In this document: piece by piece, positions 1-5,008 of the stretch
How the letters are laid out: the number at the start of each line of letters is the position of its first letter
Position numbering within the stretch: position 1 is the stretch's first letter
Origin: Acidobacteriota bacterium
Lineage (GTDB): Bacteria > Acidobacteriota > Thermoanaerobaculia > Multivoradales > JAHEKO01
Assembly (NCBI GenBank): GCA_024638355.1
Contig: JAHEKO010000312.1
Span: 1-5,008, forward strand
Reading direction: 5' to 3'
DNA: 5,008 nt
Program-made: the position numbers and the translations under genes
The notes under the pieces: model-generated
Told to the model about the DNA's origin: nothing
Databases searched by the model: none
What the model saw: the letters and a program-made list of their open reading frames with translations, nothing else

Positions 1-51
1 CGCGTCGAGGAAAGCGAGTCCGAAGACGTTCATCTCGCGGCGGCGCGGCAC
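1..51 (-). CDS. N-terminal fragment of a probable small membrane protein, partner of the ExbB-like channel (runs off left edge)
   Basis: Only 17 codons are in the window; they read MPRRREMNVFGLAFLDA and stay open to the edge. I chose the GTG at 51 because a GGAG lies 6 bases upstream and the start sits 3 bases after the stop of the previous gene. The in-frame ATG at 33 has no ribosome binding site. From memory, a basic N terminus followed by an NVF-x-L-x-FLD motif is typical of a family that continues into a Cys-Gly-Phe-Gly-Ala membrane helix and is often encoded beside MotA/TolQ/ExbB genes; that is established only by recollection, and the diagnostic helix is outside the window. If correct, the product would be a single-pass membrane protein and a candidate counterpart of ExbD, TolR or MotB. 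Existence of the gene is fairly secure from spacing; its identity is tentative. Confidence 0.6.
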   Translation of the reverse strand, partial: MPRRREMNVFGLAFLDA

Positions 52-54
52 TCT

Positions 55-1134
55 CTACTCCGCCCCTCCGGTCACGGCCGCCGCGGGCCGAGCCGGGAGC
101 TCGGTCACCCACCGCGGCGAGCGCTCGCCGGGCGCGTGGATCGCCGTGGCTGCGCGCAGCGCTCCGTCGAGCGCGGCATCGGCCTCGAGACGCCGCGGCG
201 CGCCGAGCCCGGCGGCCTCGAGCCGACTGGCGAGCCCCGGCGCCCGCGCCAGCCGATCGGTAACGGTCACGGCGACCTCCCCGCCCGACTCCGCCAGCGA
301 TCTCGCCAGCTCGACGATGCGCGCGTAGATCGGCTCGGCGGCCGCCTCGAGCTCCTGGCGGGTCAGCACCAGGGTGTGCTCGCGGTCGCCGGCCGGCATC
401 GACACCTCGGCCGTCTCGCGCTCGCCGAGCGCGGCGAGCCAGCCCGGAAGCGCCGAGTAGAGGCGTTGCTCCGAGTGCGCGGCGTGGAGCGGGTCGTAGC
501 GCGTGCGGGTGACGAAGGCGCGACCGATGGCGCGCGCCCAGGCGTCGAGCAGCGCGTTCCAGCCGGCGCCCTGTTGGGAGCGCACGCCGGCGCGAGCCAG
601 AACCCCGCCGTCCTTCGTGCCCACGATGCTGCCGACCGCGCGGCCGAGCTCGAGATCGAGCACCACGCACGGCTCGCCGACGCCCGCCGAGGCCGCCGCG
701 ACGGCGCTGTCGACGACGCCGGTGAAGGGACGATCGAGGCTCTCGGCGATGCCCAGAACGAGTCCGAGCTGGTCGACGGAGAACGAGCCCGGCGCCGCCA
801 GCAGCCGGCCCTCGAGCTTCGCCGCTCGGCCGCCGAGGCGCCGCTCGGCCGCCTCCCAGATCGAGCGGAGGTGGGCGTAGGCGAGGTCGGCGGTGCTCAG
901 CCCGCGCGGAAAGGGGCGCGGCAGCGGCTCCAAGCCGAGCTCGCTCCAGATCCCCCGGTGCGCCAGCCGCGGGTGAAGGCGAATCTGCTCCGCCGCCTCG
1001 GCGCCGACGCGAATCGCCTCGCCGTTCGGCTCGAAGACCGCCCACCCCGGGCTGACCTTCCCTGCGGCGAGCGACGGGTCGCCGCCGACCCGGAGGTCGC
1101 AGTCGTTGAGCTCGACGACCAGGAACCGGCTCAT
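55..1134 (-). CDS. Hsp70/actin-fold (ASKHA) superfamily protein, cytoplasmic
   Basis: A 359-residue protein without signal peptide or membrane segment. The ATG at 1134 overlaps the stop of the channel gene as ATGA; the longer open frame upstream only reads through that gene. The layout resembles DnaK/MreB-type ATPases: an N-terminal beta strand where phosphate-1 would be (residues 4-16, ELNDCDLRV), a region rich in basic and aromatic residues (48-95), a connect-like helix (PFTGVVDSAVAAASAG, 136-151), a phosphate-2-like strand (VVLDLELGR, 157-165), a conserved-looking YDP...SEQRLY block (213-226), and a late SGGEVAVT segment (283-290) where the adenosine motif would fall. The glycine-rich loops are weak: phosphate-1 has no DxG and phosphate-2 has one glycine where canonical members have two or more. 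Nucleotide binding is therefore doubtful or altered. At 359 residues it is far shorter than DnaK and lacks a substrate-binding domain. From memory, similar DnaK-like proteins occur with ExbB, PEGA and SUMF1 genes. The fold assignment is moderately sure; ATPase activity and partner are unknown. Confidence 0.75.
   Translation of the reverse strand: MSRFLVVELNDCDLRVGGDPSLAAGKVSPGWAVFEPNGEAIRVGAEAAEQIRLHPRLAHRGIWSELGLEPLPRPFPRGLSTADLAYAHLRSIWEAAERRLGGRAAKLEGRLLAAPGSFSVDQLGLVLGIAESLDRPFTGVVDSAVAAASAGVGEPCVVLDLELGRAVGSIVGTKDGGVLARAGVRSQQGAGWNALLDAWARAIGRAFVTRTRYDPLHAAHSEQRLYSALPGWLAALGERETAEVSMPAGDREHTLVLTRQELEAAAEPIYARIVELARSLAESGGEVAVTVTDRLARAPGLASRLEAAGLGAPRRLEADAALDGALRAATAIHAPGERSPRWVTELPARPAAAVTGGAE
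58..61 (-). promoter_or_regulatory. Shine-Dalgarno site for the gene starting at 51
   Basis: GGAG on the minus strand lies inside the last codons of the upstream ASKHA-fold gene, with a 6-base spacer (TAGAGA) before the GTG at 51. It decides the GTG start over the ATG at 33 and implies that translation of the two genes is coupled. Confidence 0.55.
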
Positions 1135-1949
1135 TCGCCCTGGCGCTCGTAGCCGGTGGCGAGGTGACGCACCAGGCGGCTGTCGAGGTAGGTCTCGCAG
1201 TCGAGCACCAGCCGCTCCTGCTGGAGCTGGAGCTGGTGCAGGAGGAACATGAGGCCGATGCTGATCAGGAGAGCGATGAAGGTCGAGTTGAAGGCGGTTC
1301 CCAGGCTGCGCGTCACCCCGGCGATGTCGCCCTCGACCGCCTGGTGCGCCTGGCCGAGCGCCTCGCCGATGCCGCGCACGGTGCCGATGAAGCCGATCGA
1401 CGGGATGGCCCAGGCGATGTAGCGCACCATCGAGAGCTCCGACTCCAGCCGCTCCGCCTCGGCGTCGCAAACGGCGTGGGCGGTGGCCGAGACGTCTTGG
1501 ATGTTGCGGGTCGCCCCGAAGCGATGCAGCGCCGAGAGCAGCGCGCGCGGCAGCAGCGCCCGCTGCCGCGCCGGCGGCAGCGCCTCGAGCTGGCGGGCGT
1601 ACTCGCGCGCGTCCTCGGGAAGAATCCTCATCCCCTCGGGCACCGGCACCATCTCCTCGCCGAGCAGCCGCGTCTCGGCGACCGTGCCCCAGCCCTTGAA
1701 GGCCATGATGGCGATCGCCCAGAGCATCAAGATGAAGCAGGCCTCCTGCTCGAAATCGCGGATGGTCACGAAGAACGAGCGCTCCGGCACGTACTCGGAG
1801 TCGCCCTGCATGGCGGCGGCCTGCTCGGCCAGGATGGCGTCGGCGTTGGGCCGCACCACCGTGACGTAGACCGCGTGCACCAGCACCGCCGCGACCACCA
1901 GCGACAGCACCTGGTAGATGAACTCGGTCGAGATCGTGCGCCGGGTCAT
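1131..1949 (-). CDS. MotA/TolQ/ExbB family proton-channel protein
   Basis: A 272-residue inner-membrane protein with four predicted helices: about 11-32, 69-86, 174-196 and 220-241. A short charged periplasmic segment (33-68) and a cytoplasmic loop (87-173) separate them, giving MotA-like N-in/C-in topology rather than the three-helix ExbB plan. The family signature is clear: AIPSIGFIGTVRGIGEAL in helix 3 and GTAFNSTFIALLISIG in helix 4. Thr190 and Thr218/Thr223 fall where TolQ/ExbB have their pore threonines (alignment by eye), and Pro183 sits at the start of helix 3 as in stator proteins. Known family members form pentamers that use the proton or sodium gradient to rotate or move a MotB/TolR/ExbD partner across the envelope. 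The start is the ATG at 1949, which overlaps the previous stop as ATGA; there is no good Shine-Dalgarno, so translational coupling is likely. No recognisable MotB/ExbD/TolR is in the window; the gene beginning at 51 is the candidate. Family assignment is firm; what the motor drives is unknown. Confidence 0.93.
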   Translation of the reverse strand: MTRRTISTEFIYQVLSLVVAAVLVHAVYVTVVRPNADAILAEQAAAMQGDSEYVPERSFFVTIRDFEQEACFILMLWAIAIMAFKGWGTVAETRLLGEEMVPVPEGMRILPEDAREYARQLEALPPARQRALLPRALLSALHRFGATRNIQDVSATAHAVCDAEAERLESELSMVRYIAWAIPSIGFIGTVRGIGEALGQAHQAVEGDIAGVTRSLGTAFNSTFIALLISIGLMFLLHQLQLQQERLVLDCETYLDSRLVRHLATGYERQGE

Positions 1950-2131
1950 ATGTTCACGGGAAAGGAGATGGCGGCGTCGGCGGGAAGCTCCTCGCTCGGC
2001 ACGAACTCGTCTTCGGCCTCCTGGGCGGCGAGCGGCTCGGCCTCGGCGCCGCGCGCCGGGGTGTGCCGGATCAGCATCGTGCCCACCGCCAGGAAGAGCG
2101 TCAGCAGGGTGTAGCTCCATCGTCTCATCAT
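1946..2131 (-). CDS. Small exported or membrane-anchored protein with acidic tail, unknown function
   Basis: A 61-residue protein that I do not recognise. It begins with MMRRW, continues with a hydrophobic stretch (about 8-21, SYTLLTLFLAVGTML before IRH), and then has possible signal-peptidase sites near residues 27-31 (ARG-AEA). The rest (about 30-61) is rich in Glu, Asp, Ala and Pro and looks disordered. It could be a cleaved periplasmic peptide or stay anchored as a single-pass protein. GGGGAG lies 4 bases before the first ATG (2131) and 7 before the second (2128); the second spacing is better, so the product may be 60 residues. The stop overlaps the channel gene start as ATGA, and the gap to the upstream SUMF1-domain gene is 22 bases. 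The proper ribosome binding site, signal-like N terminus and overlap argue that it is a real gene. Its position makes an accessory subunit of the channel plausible, by context only. Confidence 0.78.
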   Translation of the reverse strand: MMRRWSYTLLTLFLAVGTMLIRHTPARGAEAEPLAAQEAEDEFVPSEELPADAAISFPVNI

Positions 2132-2135
2132 GCGT

Positions 2136-2141
2136 CTCCCC
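2136..2141 (-). promoter_or_regulatory. Shine-Dalgarno site of the small exported protein
   Basis: GGGGAG on the minus strand lies in the 22-base gap after the stop at 2154. Spacing is 4 bases to the ATG at 2131 and 7 to the ATG at 2128, which favours the second ATG. This is one of the stronger ribosome binding sites in the window and suggests independent, perhaps high, translation of this short gene. Confidence 0.6.
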
Positions 2142-2153
2142 TTACGGCGAACC

Positions 2154-4583
2154 CTATTCCGCGTACCGGACGATCCGGAAGCCGACGTCGGCGCGGCCGG
2201 CGCGGCCGGCGTCGCGGTAGCTCAGTCGCAGCTCGGTCAGATTGACGGTCGACCAGCCGGCGCCGCGGATCACGTGCTGGTCGCCGGCGTCGGGGCCGAG
2301 CGGATCGCGCTCGGGCACGGCCTCGCCCCGCGCGTCGACGGCGTAGCGATCGTGCGCCCACTCCGCGACGTTGCCCCCCAGGTGATAGAGCCCGAGCGGG
2401 TTGGGAGCGAAGCTCCGGACCGGCGCGGTGACCGGCTGCTTGTCGTTGTAGCCGGGCAGCGCCCGGCCGAGGATCGAGGCGGCCGTCATGTCGCCGAAGT
2501 TGCCCGCCAGCGGCGGAATCGGCAGCGAAGCGCCCCAGGCGTACTTGCGCGGCGTCGGCGGCTCCGGGTAGCGCGCCACCCACTCCCACTCGGCCTCGGT
2601 CGGCAGCCGGTAGCCGGTGTTCATCGGCTCCACGGCGACCAGCTCGCCGCCCCTGAGCCGGTAGGCCGGCGGCAGCGAGTCCTTGTCGCTCAGCCAGTTG
2701 CAGTAGCGCGCGGCCGCCGCCCAGCTCACCTTGACCACCGGCTGCTCGTCGAGCTCGAGGGTGTTCGAGCCCGCCTTGCCCGAGAGGTGGGTCGGATCGA
2801 ACTGCAGGAACTCGGCGTTGGTGACCTCGGTGACGGAGATATAGAACGGCCGCGTCAGCTCGACGTCGCGCTCGATCTCGTTCGGGCGCCGGCCCGGCTC
2901 GCGCCGCGGCGCGCCCATCCGCAGGCGGCCGCCCGGGATCAGCCGCATCTCCTGCCCGGCGGCCGTTCGGATGACCGGCGGCGTGCGCTCGGCGCGCTCC
3001 TCCTCGGGAGTCCGCAGGCTCACATCGAGCGATTGCTCGAGCCCGGGCCGCGGCGTGACGCTCGCCCGCTCCGTGACGTAGCCCTCCTTGCGCACCTCGA
3101 CCTCGTACGGCTCGGAGCCGGCGAGGACCACCCGCAGCCCTTCGGTCGTGGTCGTGCCGCGACTCTGGCCGGCGATCATCACCTCGGCTCCCGGCGGCCG
3201 GCTGGTGACGACCAGCTCCGCGACCTCCTCGACCAGCTCGACGCGAATCGTCTCGCTGGCGGCCGGCTCGAGCCGCACCTCGCGCTCGGCGCTCTGGTAG
3301 CCCGCTTTCGACAGCGCCACGCGATGGGGCTCGCCGGGTCCGAGATCGAGCTCGAGCGGGGTGCGGCCGCGGAAGACGCCGTCGACGGTGACCGCCGCTC
3401 CCTCGGGCTCGCTGGTGACGACGAGGTTGCCGTCGGCCGGAACCAGGCTCGGCGCCGCCACCGACTGCGCGACTCCCGCCTCGACCTCGAAGCGCGTGCG
3501 CGCCGGGCGAAAGCCCGCGCGCAGCCACTCGACCCGCCGTGCGCCGGCCGCGACCGGCACGGTCAGGGGCGTCGCTCCGAGCCTCGTGCCGTCGACCACC
3601 ACGGCCACCCCGGCCGGCTCCGAGGTGAACGTGATCGGCGCCCGGTCGTCGATCAGCACCGCGTGGAGCTCGACCGACGAGCCCGGCTCCCCGATCGTCA
3701 CCTGTTCTTCGAACGGCTGGAAGCCGTCGGCGATCACCTCCACCGCGTGCGCGCCGGCGTCGAGCGGCGCGACGACCGGAGCGACCCCGACGTCGACGCC
3801 GTCGACCCGGACCCGGGCCTCGACGCCGCCGGGCTCGACGGTGATCGAAAGGCTGGCCGGCAACGGCTCGAGCTCGAAGCGGGCTTCCTGACTCGACGCC
3901 CCGGTGACCGTGAACCGCGCCTCGAGGCGGCTGTAGCCCTCCTTCTCCGCGACCACGGTGTAGTCGCCCTGCCGCAGGAGGTGTCGCCCGCCGAGGGGCG
4001 GCAGCCACGCCCCCTCGATCTCGAGCAGATCGGGCTCCGGCGACACCTCGACGCGCACCGGGCGGGCCGTGAACACGAACCACGCGGCGCCGGCGAAGGC
4101 GGCCAGGAACAGCCAGAGGCCGACCGTCGCGAGCGCCGGCAGGCGCCGGCGGCGCTTCGGCGCGGCGAGACGCGACGGCTCGAAGCGGACGGGCCTGATG
4201 CGGATCTCCGGCTCCTCGAGGCGCGGACCTGCGGGCTCGGCGCTCTTCGGCGGGCGACCGCCGCCCGCGTCGCGCAGCCGGGCTTCGACCTCGAGACGAA
4301 TCGACCCGCCGTCGCTCGCGACGCGCAGCATGGCGCCCCCCAGGTCGACCACGTCGCCCTCGCGCAGCCACTGCGAGCTCCGCAGCGCCGCGCCGTTGCA
4401 CACCACCGGCTGCCCGTCTTCGGCCGGCTGCACGAAGATCTCGTCTCCCGACACGCCGAGATAGGCGCGGGCGGCGCCCGTTTCGAGACCCGGAAGCCGC
4501 ACGCCGCTCTCGGCGCCGCCGAGCGCCAGCGGGAAGTCGTCGCGCGCCAGACGGCGCTCGACACCGCCCTCCTCGATGAGCAC
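2154..4583 (-). CDS. Single-pass membrane protein: FHA-like domain, TM, five PEGA-like repeats, SUMF1/FGE-like domain
   Basis: An 809-residue protein. Residues 1-100 form a beta-rich FHA-like domain ending in LREGDVVDLGGAMLRV (73-88), but the Gly-Arg and Ser-x-x-His phosphothreonine-binding residues are not visible. A linker ends in a basic cluster (143-147), followed by a membrane helix (about 149-171); the positive-inside rule puts the N terminus in the cytoplasm and the rest in the periplasm. Five PEGA-like repeats follow at about 174-240, 243-310, 316-380, 386-450 and 455-524; the fourth contains a literal PEGA. Residues 542-807 are a SUMF1/formylglycine-generating-enzyme-like domain: PFYISVTEVTNAEF, YCNWLS, YRLPTEAEWEWVAR, GGNVAEW, and VIRG...DVGFRIVRY. 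By eye, the two active-site cysteines of FGE align with Thr779 and Glu784, so sulfatase-activating chemistry is unlikely; a structural or ligand-binding role fits better. Only Cys62 and Cys628 are present. The GTG at 4583 has no ribosome binding site; a CTG at 4595 (813 residues) has a good one and may be the real start. The upstream stop is 8 bases away. It probably acts as the periplasmic scaffold or sensor of the adjacent channel (inference). Confidence 0.93.
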   Translation of the reverse strand: MLIEEGGVERRLARDDFPLALGGAESGVRLPGLETGAARAYLGVSGDEIFVQPAEDGQPVVCNGAALRSSQWLREGDVVDLGGAMLRVASDGGSIRLEVEARLRDAGGGRPPKSAEPAGPRLEEPEIRIRPVRFEPSRLAAPKRRRRLPALATVGLWLFLAAFAGAAWFVFTARPVRVEVSPEPDLLEIEGAWLPPLGGRHLLRQGDYTVVAEKEGYSRLEARFTVTGASSQEARFELEPLPASLSITVEPGGVEARVRVDGVDVGVAPVVAPLDAGAHAVEVIADGFQPFEEQVTIGEPGSSVELHAVLIDDRAPITFTSEPAGVAVVVDGTRLGATPLTVPVAAGARRVEWLRAGFRPARTRFEVEAGVAQSVAAPSLVPADGNLVVTSEPEGAAVTVDGVFRGRTPLELDLGPGEPHRVALSKAGYQSAEREVRLEPAASETIRVELVEEVAELVVTSRPPGAEVMIAGQSRGTTTTEGLRVVLAGSEPYEVEVRKEGYVTERASVTPRPGLEQSLDVSLRTPEEERAERTPPVIRTAAGQEMRLIPGGRLRMGAPRREPGRRPNEIERDVELTRPFYISVTEVTNAEFLQFDPTHLSGKAGSNTLELDEQPVVKVSWAAAARYCNWLSDKDSLPPAYRLRGGELVAVEPMNTGYRLPTEAEWEWVARYPEPPTPRKYAWGASLPIPPLAGNFGDMTAASILGRALPGYNDKQPVTAPVRSFAPNPLGLYHLGGNVAEWAHDRYAVDARGEAVPERDPLGPDAGDQHVIRGAGWSTVNLTELRLSYRDAGRAGRADVGFRIVRYAE
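2191..2208. repeat. Perfect 9-base tandem duplication inside the SUMF1-like domain
   Basis: The unit GCGCGGCCG occurs twice back to back on the plus strand, followed by the related GCGTCG. On the coding strand it gives the repeated Ala-Gly-Arg run in DAGRAGRADVGFR (791-803), in the loop just before the final conserved strand. It keeps the frame and probably arose by slippage in GC-rich sequence. Confidence 0.7.
3012..4064 (-). other. Array of five PEGA-like beta repeats (protein-level)
   Basis: Within the 809-residue protein five segments of about 65-70 residues share one plan: a strand ending in S-x-P-x-G-x-x-V, a short DG or AG turn, a T-P-L/hydrophobic pair, a strand containing V-x-x-x-x-x-G-[YF], and a terminal strand. 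The key glycine plus aromatic pairs are at Gly216-Tyr217, Gly287-Phe288, Gly357-Phe358, Gly428-Tyr429 and Gly501-Tyr502. Spacing of 70-73 residues is regular. Repeats 2-4 are the most alike; repeat 1, next to the membrane, is the most diverged. PEGA domains are small beta domains often found in surface or periplasmic parts of bacterial proteins; binding to glycan or to envelope partners is inference here. Confidence 0.8.
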
Positions 4584-4591
4584 GGCGAGGG

Positions 4592-5008
4592 TCAGATCTT
4601 CTCCTCGCAGCGGATCTCGAAGGGCTCGGGGGCCGCGCCCGGCTCCACCCGCAGCTGCCGCCGCACGTCGCGGTAGCCGGCGCGGCTGCCGACGATCGTG
4701 TAGACGCCCGGGCGGAGCTCGAGCTCGCGGCGCGAGAAGGTCCCCAACCGCCCCACCTGGTAGACCGTCACCTCGGTCAGGGCGTCGGACACGAGCGCGA
4801 CCCGCACCGGCTCGCGGACCCGGTCGAGCAGCCCTTCGAGACGAGCCACCTGATCGGCGTGACGGGGGCCGGCGGGCTCGATCTCGCGCGCCGCGTCGAG
4901 CAGATCCTCGGCTTCGGCGAAGACCGCGGGCGCGGCCAGGCGGTCGGCACGGCCGAGGTGGAAGTCGATGCGATCGGAGAGGGCGGCGCGTGCCTCGGCG
5001 AGCCGCAG
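4592..5008 (-). CDS. C-terminal part of a PEGA-like domain protein (start beyond right edge)
   Basis: The frame is open from the right edge, so the GTG at 4849 is internal and not the start. The visible 138 residues begin with an amphipathic, Ala/Leu/Glu-rich helical region (about 1-64, with AEAEDLLDAAREIEP), like the end of a TPR or coiled-coil segment. A PEGA-like beta domain follows (about 67-130), with V-x-V-Y-x-V-G-R-L-G, a strand ending in LELRPGVYTIVGS, and the hallmark Gly-Tyr of RAGYRDVRRQL. The protein ends IRCEEKI. No membrane segment is visible in this part; one may lie upstream. From memory, this sort of C terminus occurs directly upstream of SUMF1-type genes in similar clusters. 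Because the downstream PEGA array is predicted periplasmic, this domain may be too. It is probably co-transcribed with the next gene, 8 bases away or overlapping by 4 if the CTG start is used. The full-length function is not recognisable. Confidence 0.85.
   Translation of the reverse strand: MRLAEARAALSDRIDFHLGRADRLAAPAVFAEAEDLLDAAREIEPAGPRHADQVARLEGLLDRVREPVRVALVSDALTEVTVYQVGRLGTFSRRELELRPGVYTIVGSRAGYRDVRRQLRVEPGAAPEPFEIRCEEKI
4601..4606 (-). promoter_or_regulatory. Shine-Dalgarno site pointing to a CTG start at 4595
   Basis: GAGGAG on the minus strand lies in the last codons of the upstream gene. It is 5 bases (AAGAT) from an in-frame CTG at 4595-4593, but 17 bases from the GTG at 4583, too far to serve it well. 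The CTG overlaps the upstream stop as CTGA, matching the ATGA overlaps at two other junctions of this operon. Confidence 0.5.

Noticed and set aside
136..1152. Long plus-strand open frames opposite the ASKHA and channel genes (136-1152, 1164-2114)
   Set aside because: Composition is Arg/Ala/Asp/Leu-rich without motifs; expected antisense frames in GC-rich coding DNA.
1135..1470. A 112-codon N-terminal extension of the ASKHA-fold protein
   Set aside because: It reads through the channel gene out of frame and is Arg/Pro/His-rich. The ATG at 1134 with ATGA overlap gives a normal N terminus.
1131..1949. Zorya anti-phage system (ZorA-like channel)
   Set aside because: The channel lacks ZorA's long C-terminal cytoplasmic tail, and no ZorB, ZorC or ZorD-like gene is visible; PEGA, SUMF1 and ASKHA neighbours do not fit.
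1950..2120. A 57-codon N-terminal extension of the channel protein
   Set aside because: It overlaps the small exported protein out of frame and is Arg-rich; the ATG at 1949 starts right before the first membrane helix.
2154..2960. EgtB (ergothioneine synthesis) or an active sulfatase-maturing enzyme
   Set aside because: There is no DinB-like domain, the FGE cysteine pair is absent, no sulfatase is nearby, and the domain is fused to a membrane helix and PEGA repeats.
3300..3360. Frequent GAGCTCGAG-like words across the window as a possible DNA repeat or binding-site family
   Set aside because: They are explained by Glu/Leu/Glu codons with strong GC bias in coding sequence; spacing is irregular.
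2128..4401. A 757-codon minus-strand frame overlapping the same gene
   Set aside because: Mostly Arg, Gly and Ala low-complexity translation with no motifs; a frame-shifted reading of the real gene.
2130..4676. An 848-codon open frame on the plus strand opposite the FHA-PEGA-SUMF1 gene
   Set aside because: It is a high-GC shadow: Arg/Ala/Asp/Leu/Gly-rich with no recognisable domain, while the minus strand shows clear motifs and operon spacing.
4592..4849. An 85-residue protein starting at the GTG at 4849
   Set aside because: The frame is open for another 53 codons to the window edge with a coherent helical sequence, so this GTG is internal to a longer gene.

Overview
The window is very GC-rich (about 70 % by eye) and is filled by genes on the minus strand, read from right to left. 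Junctions are tight: gaps of 3, 8 and 22 bases, and two 4-base ATGA overlaps. No terminator, RNA gene, mobile element or non-coding stretch over 300 bases was seen, so this looks like the interior of one operon whose two ends lie outside the window. Envelope topology (a periplasm is implied) and remembered resemblance suggest a high-GC Proteobacterium or another diderm; the sequence does not settle the taxon.

Layout in transcription order: (1) the C-terminal end of a protein with an alpha-helical region and a PEGA-like beta domain (4592-5008, start outside the window). (2) An 809-residue single-pass membrane protein with a degenerate FHA-like cytoplasmic domain, one membrane segment, five PEGA-like repeats and a SUMF1/formylglycine-generating-enzyme-like domain that lacks the catalytic cysteines (2154-4583). 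(3) A 61-residue protein that is exported or membrane-anchored and has an acidic tail (1946-2131). (4) A four-helix MotA/TolQ/ExbB-family proton-channel subunit (1131-1949). (5) A 359-residue Hsp70/actin-fold (ASKHA) protein (55-1134). (6) The first 17 codons of a further gene whose N terminus looks like a small membrane protein often found beside ExbB-like genes (1-51).

Read together, these encode what looks like an ion-driven trans-envelope machine. An ExbB/MotA-like stator would be the motor. PEGA and SUMF1-type domains would form the periplasmic part. An FHA-like domain and an actin/Hsp70-like protein would act in the cytoplasm. The components belong to recognised superfamilies, but I know of no characterised function for the combination. 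It is the most interesting content of the window. Roles for the system as a whole are inference.
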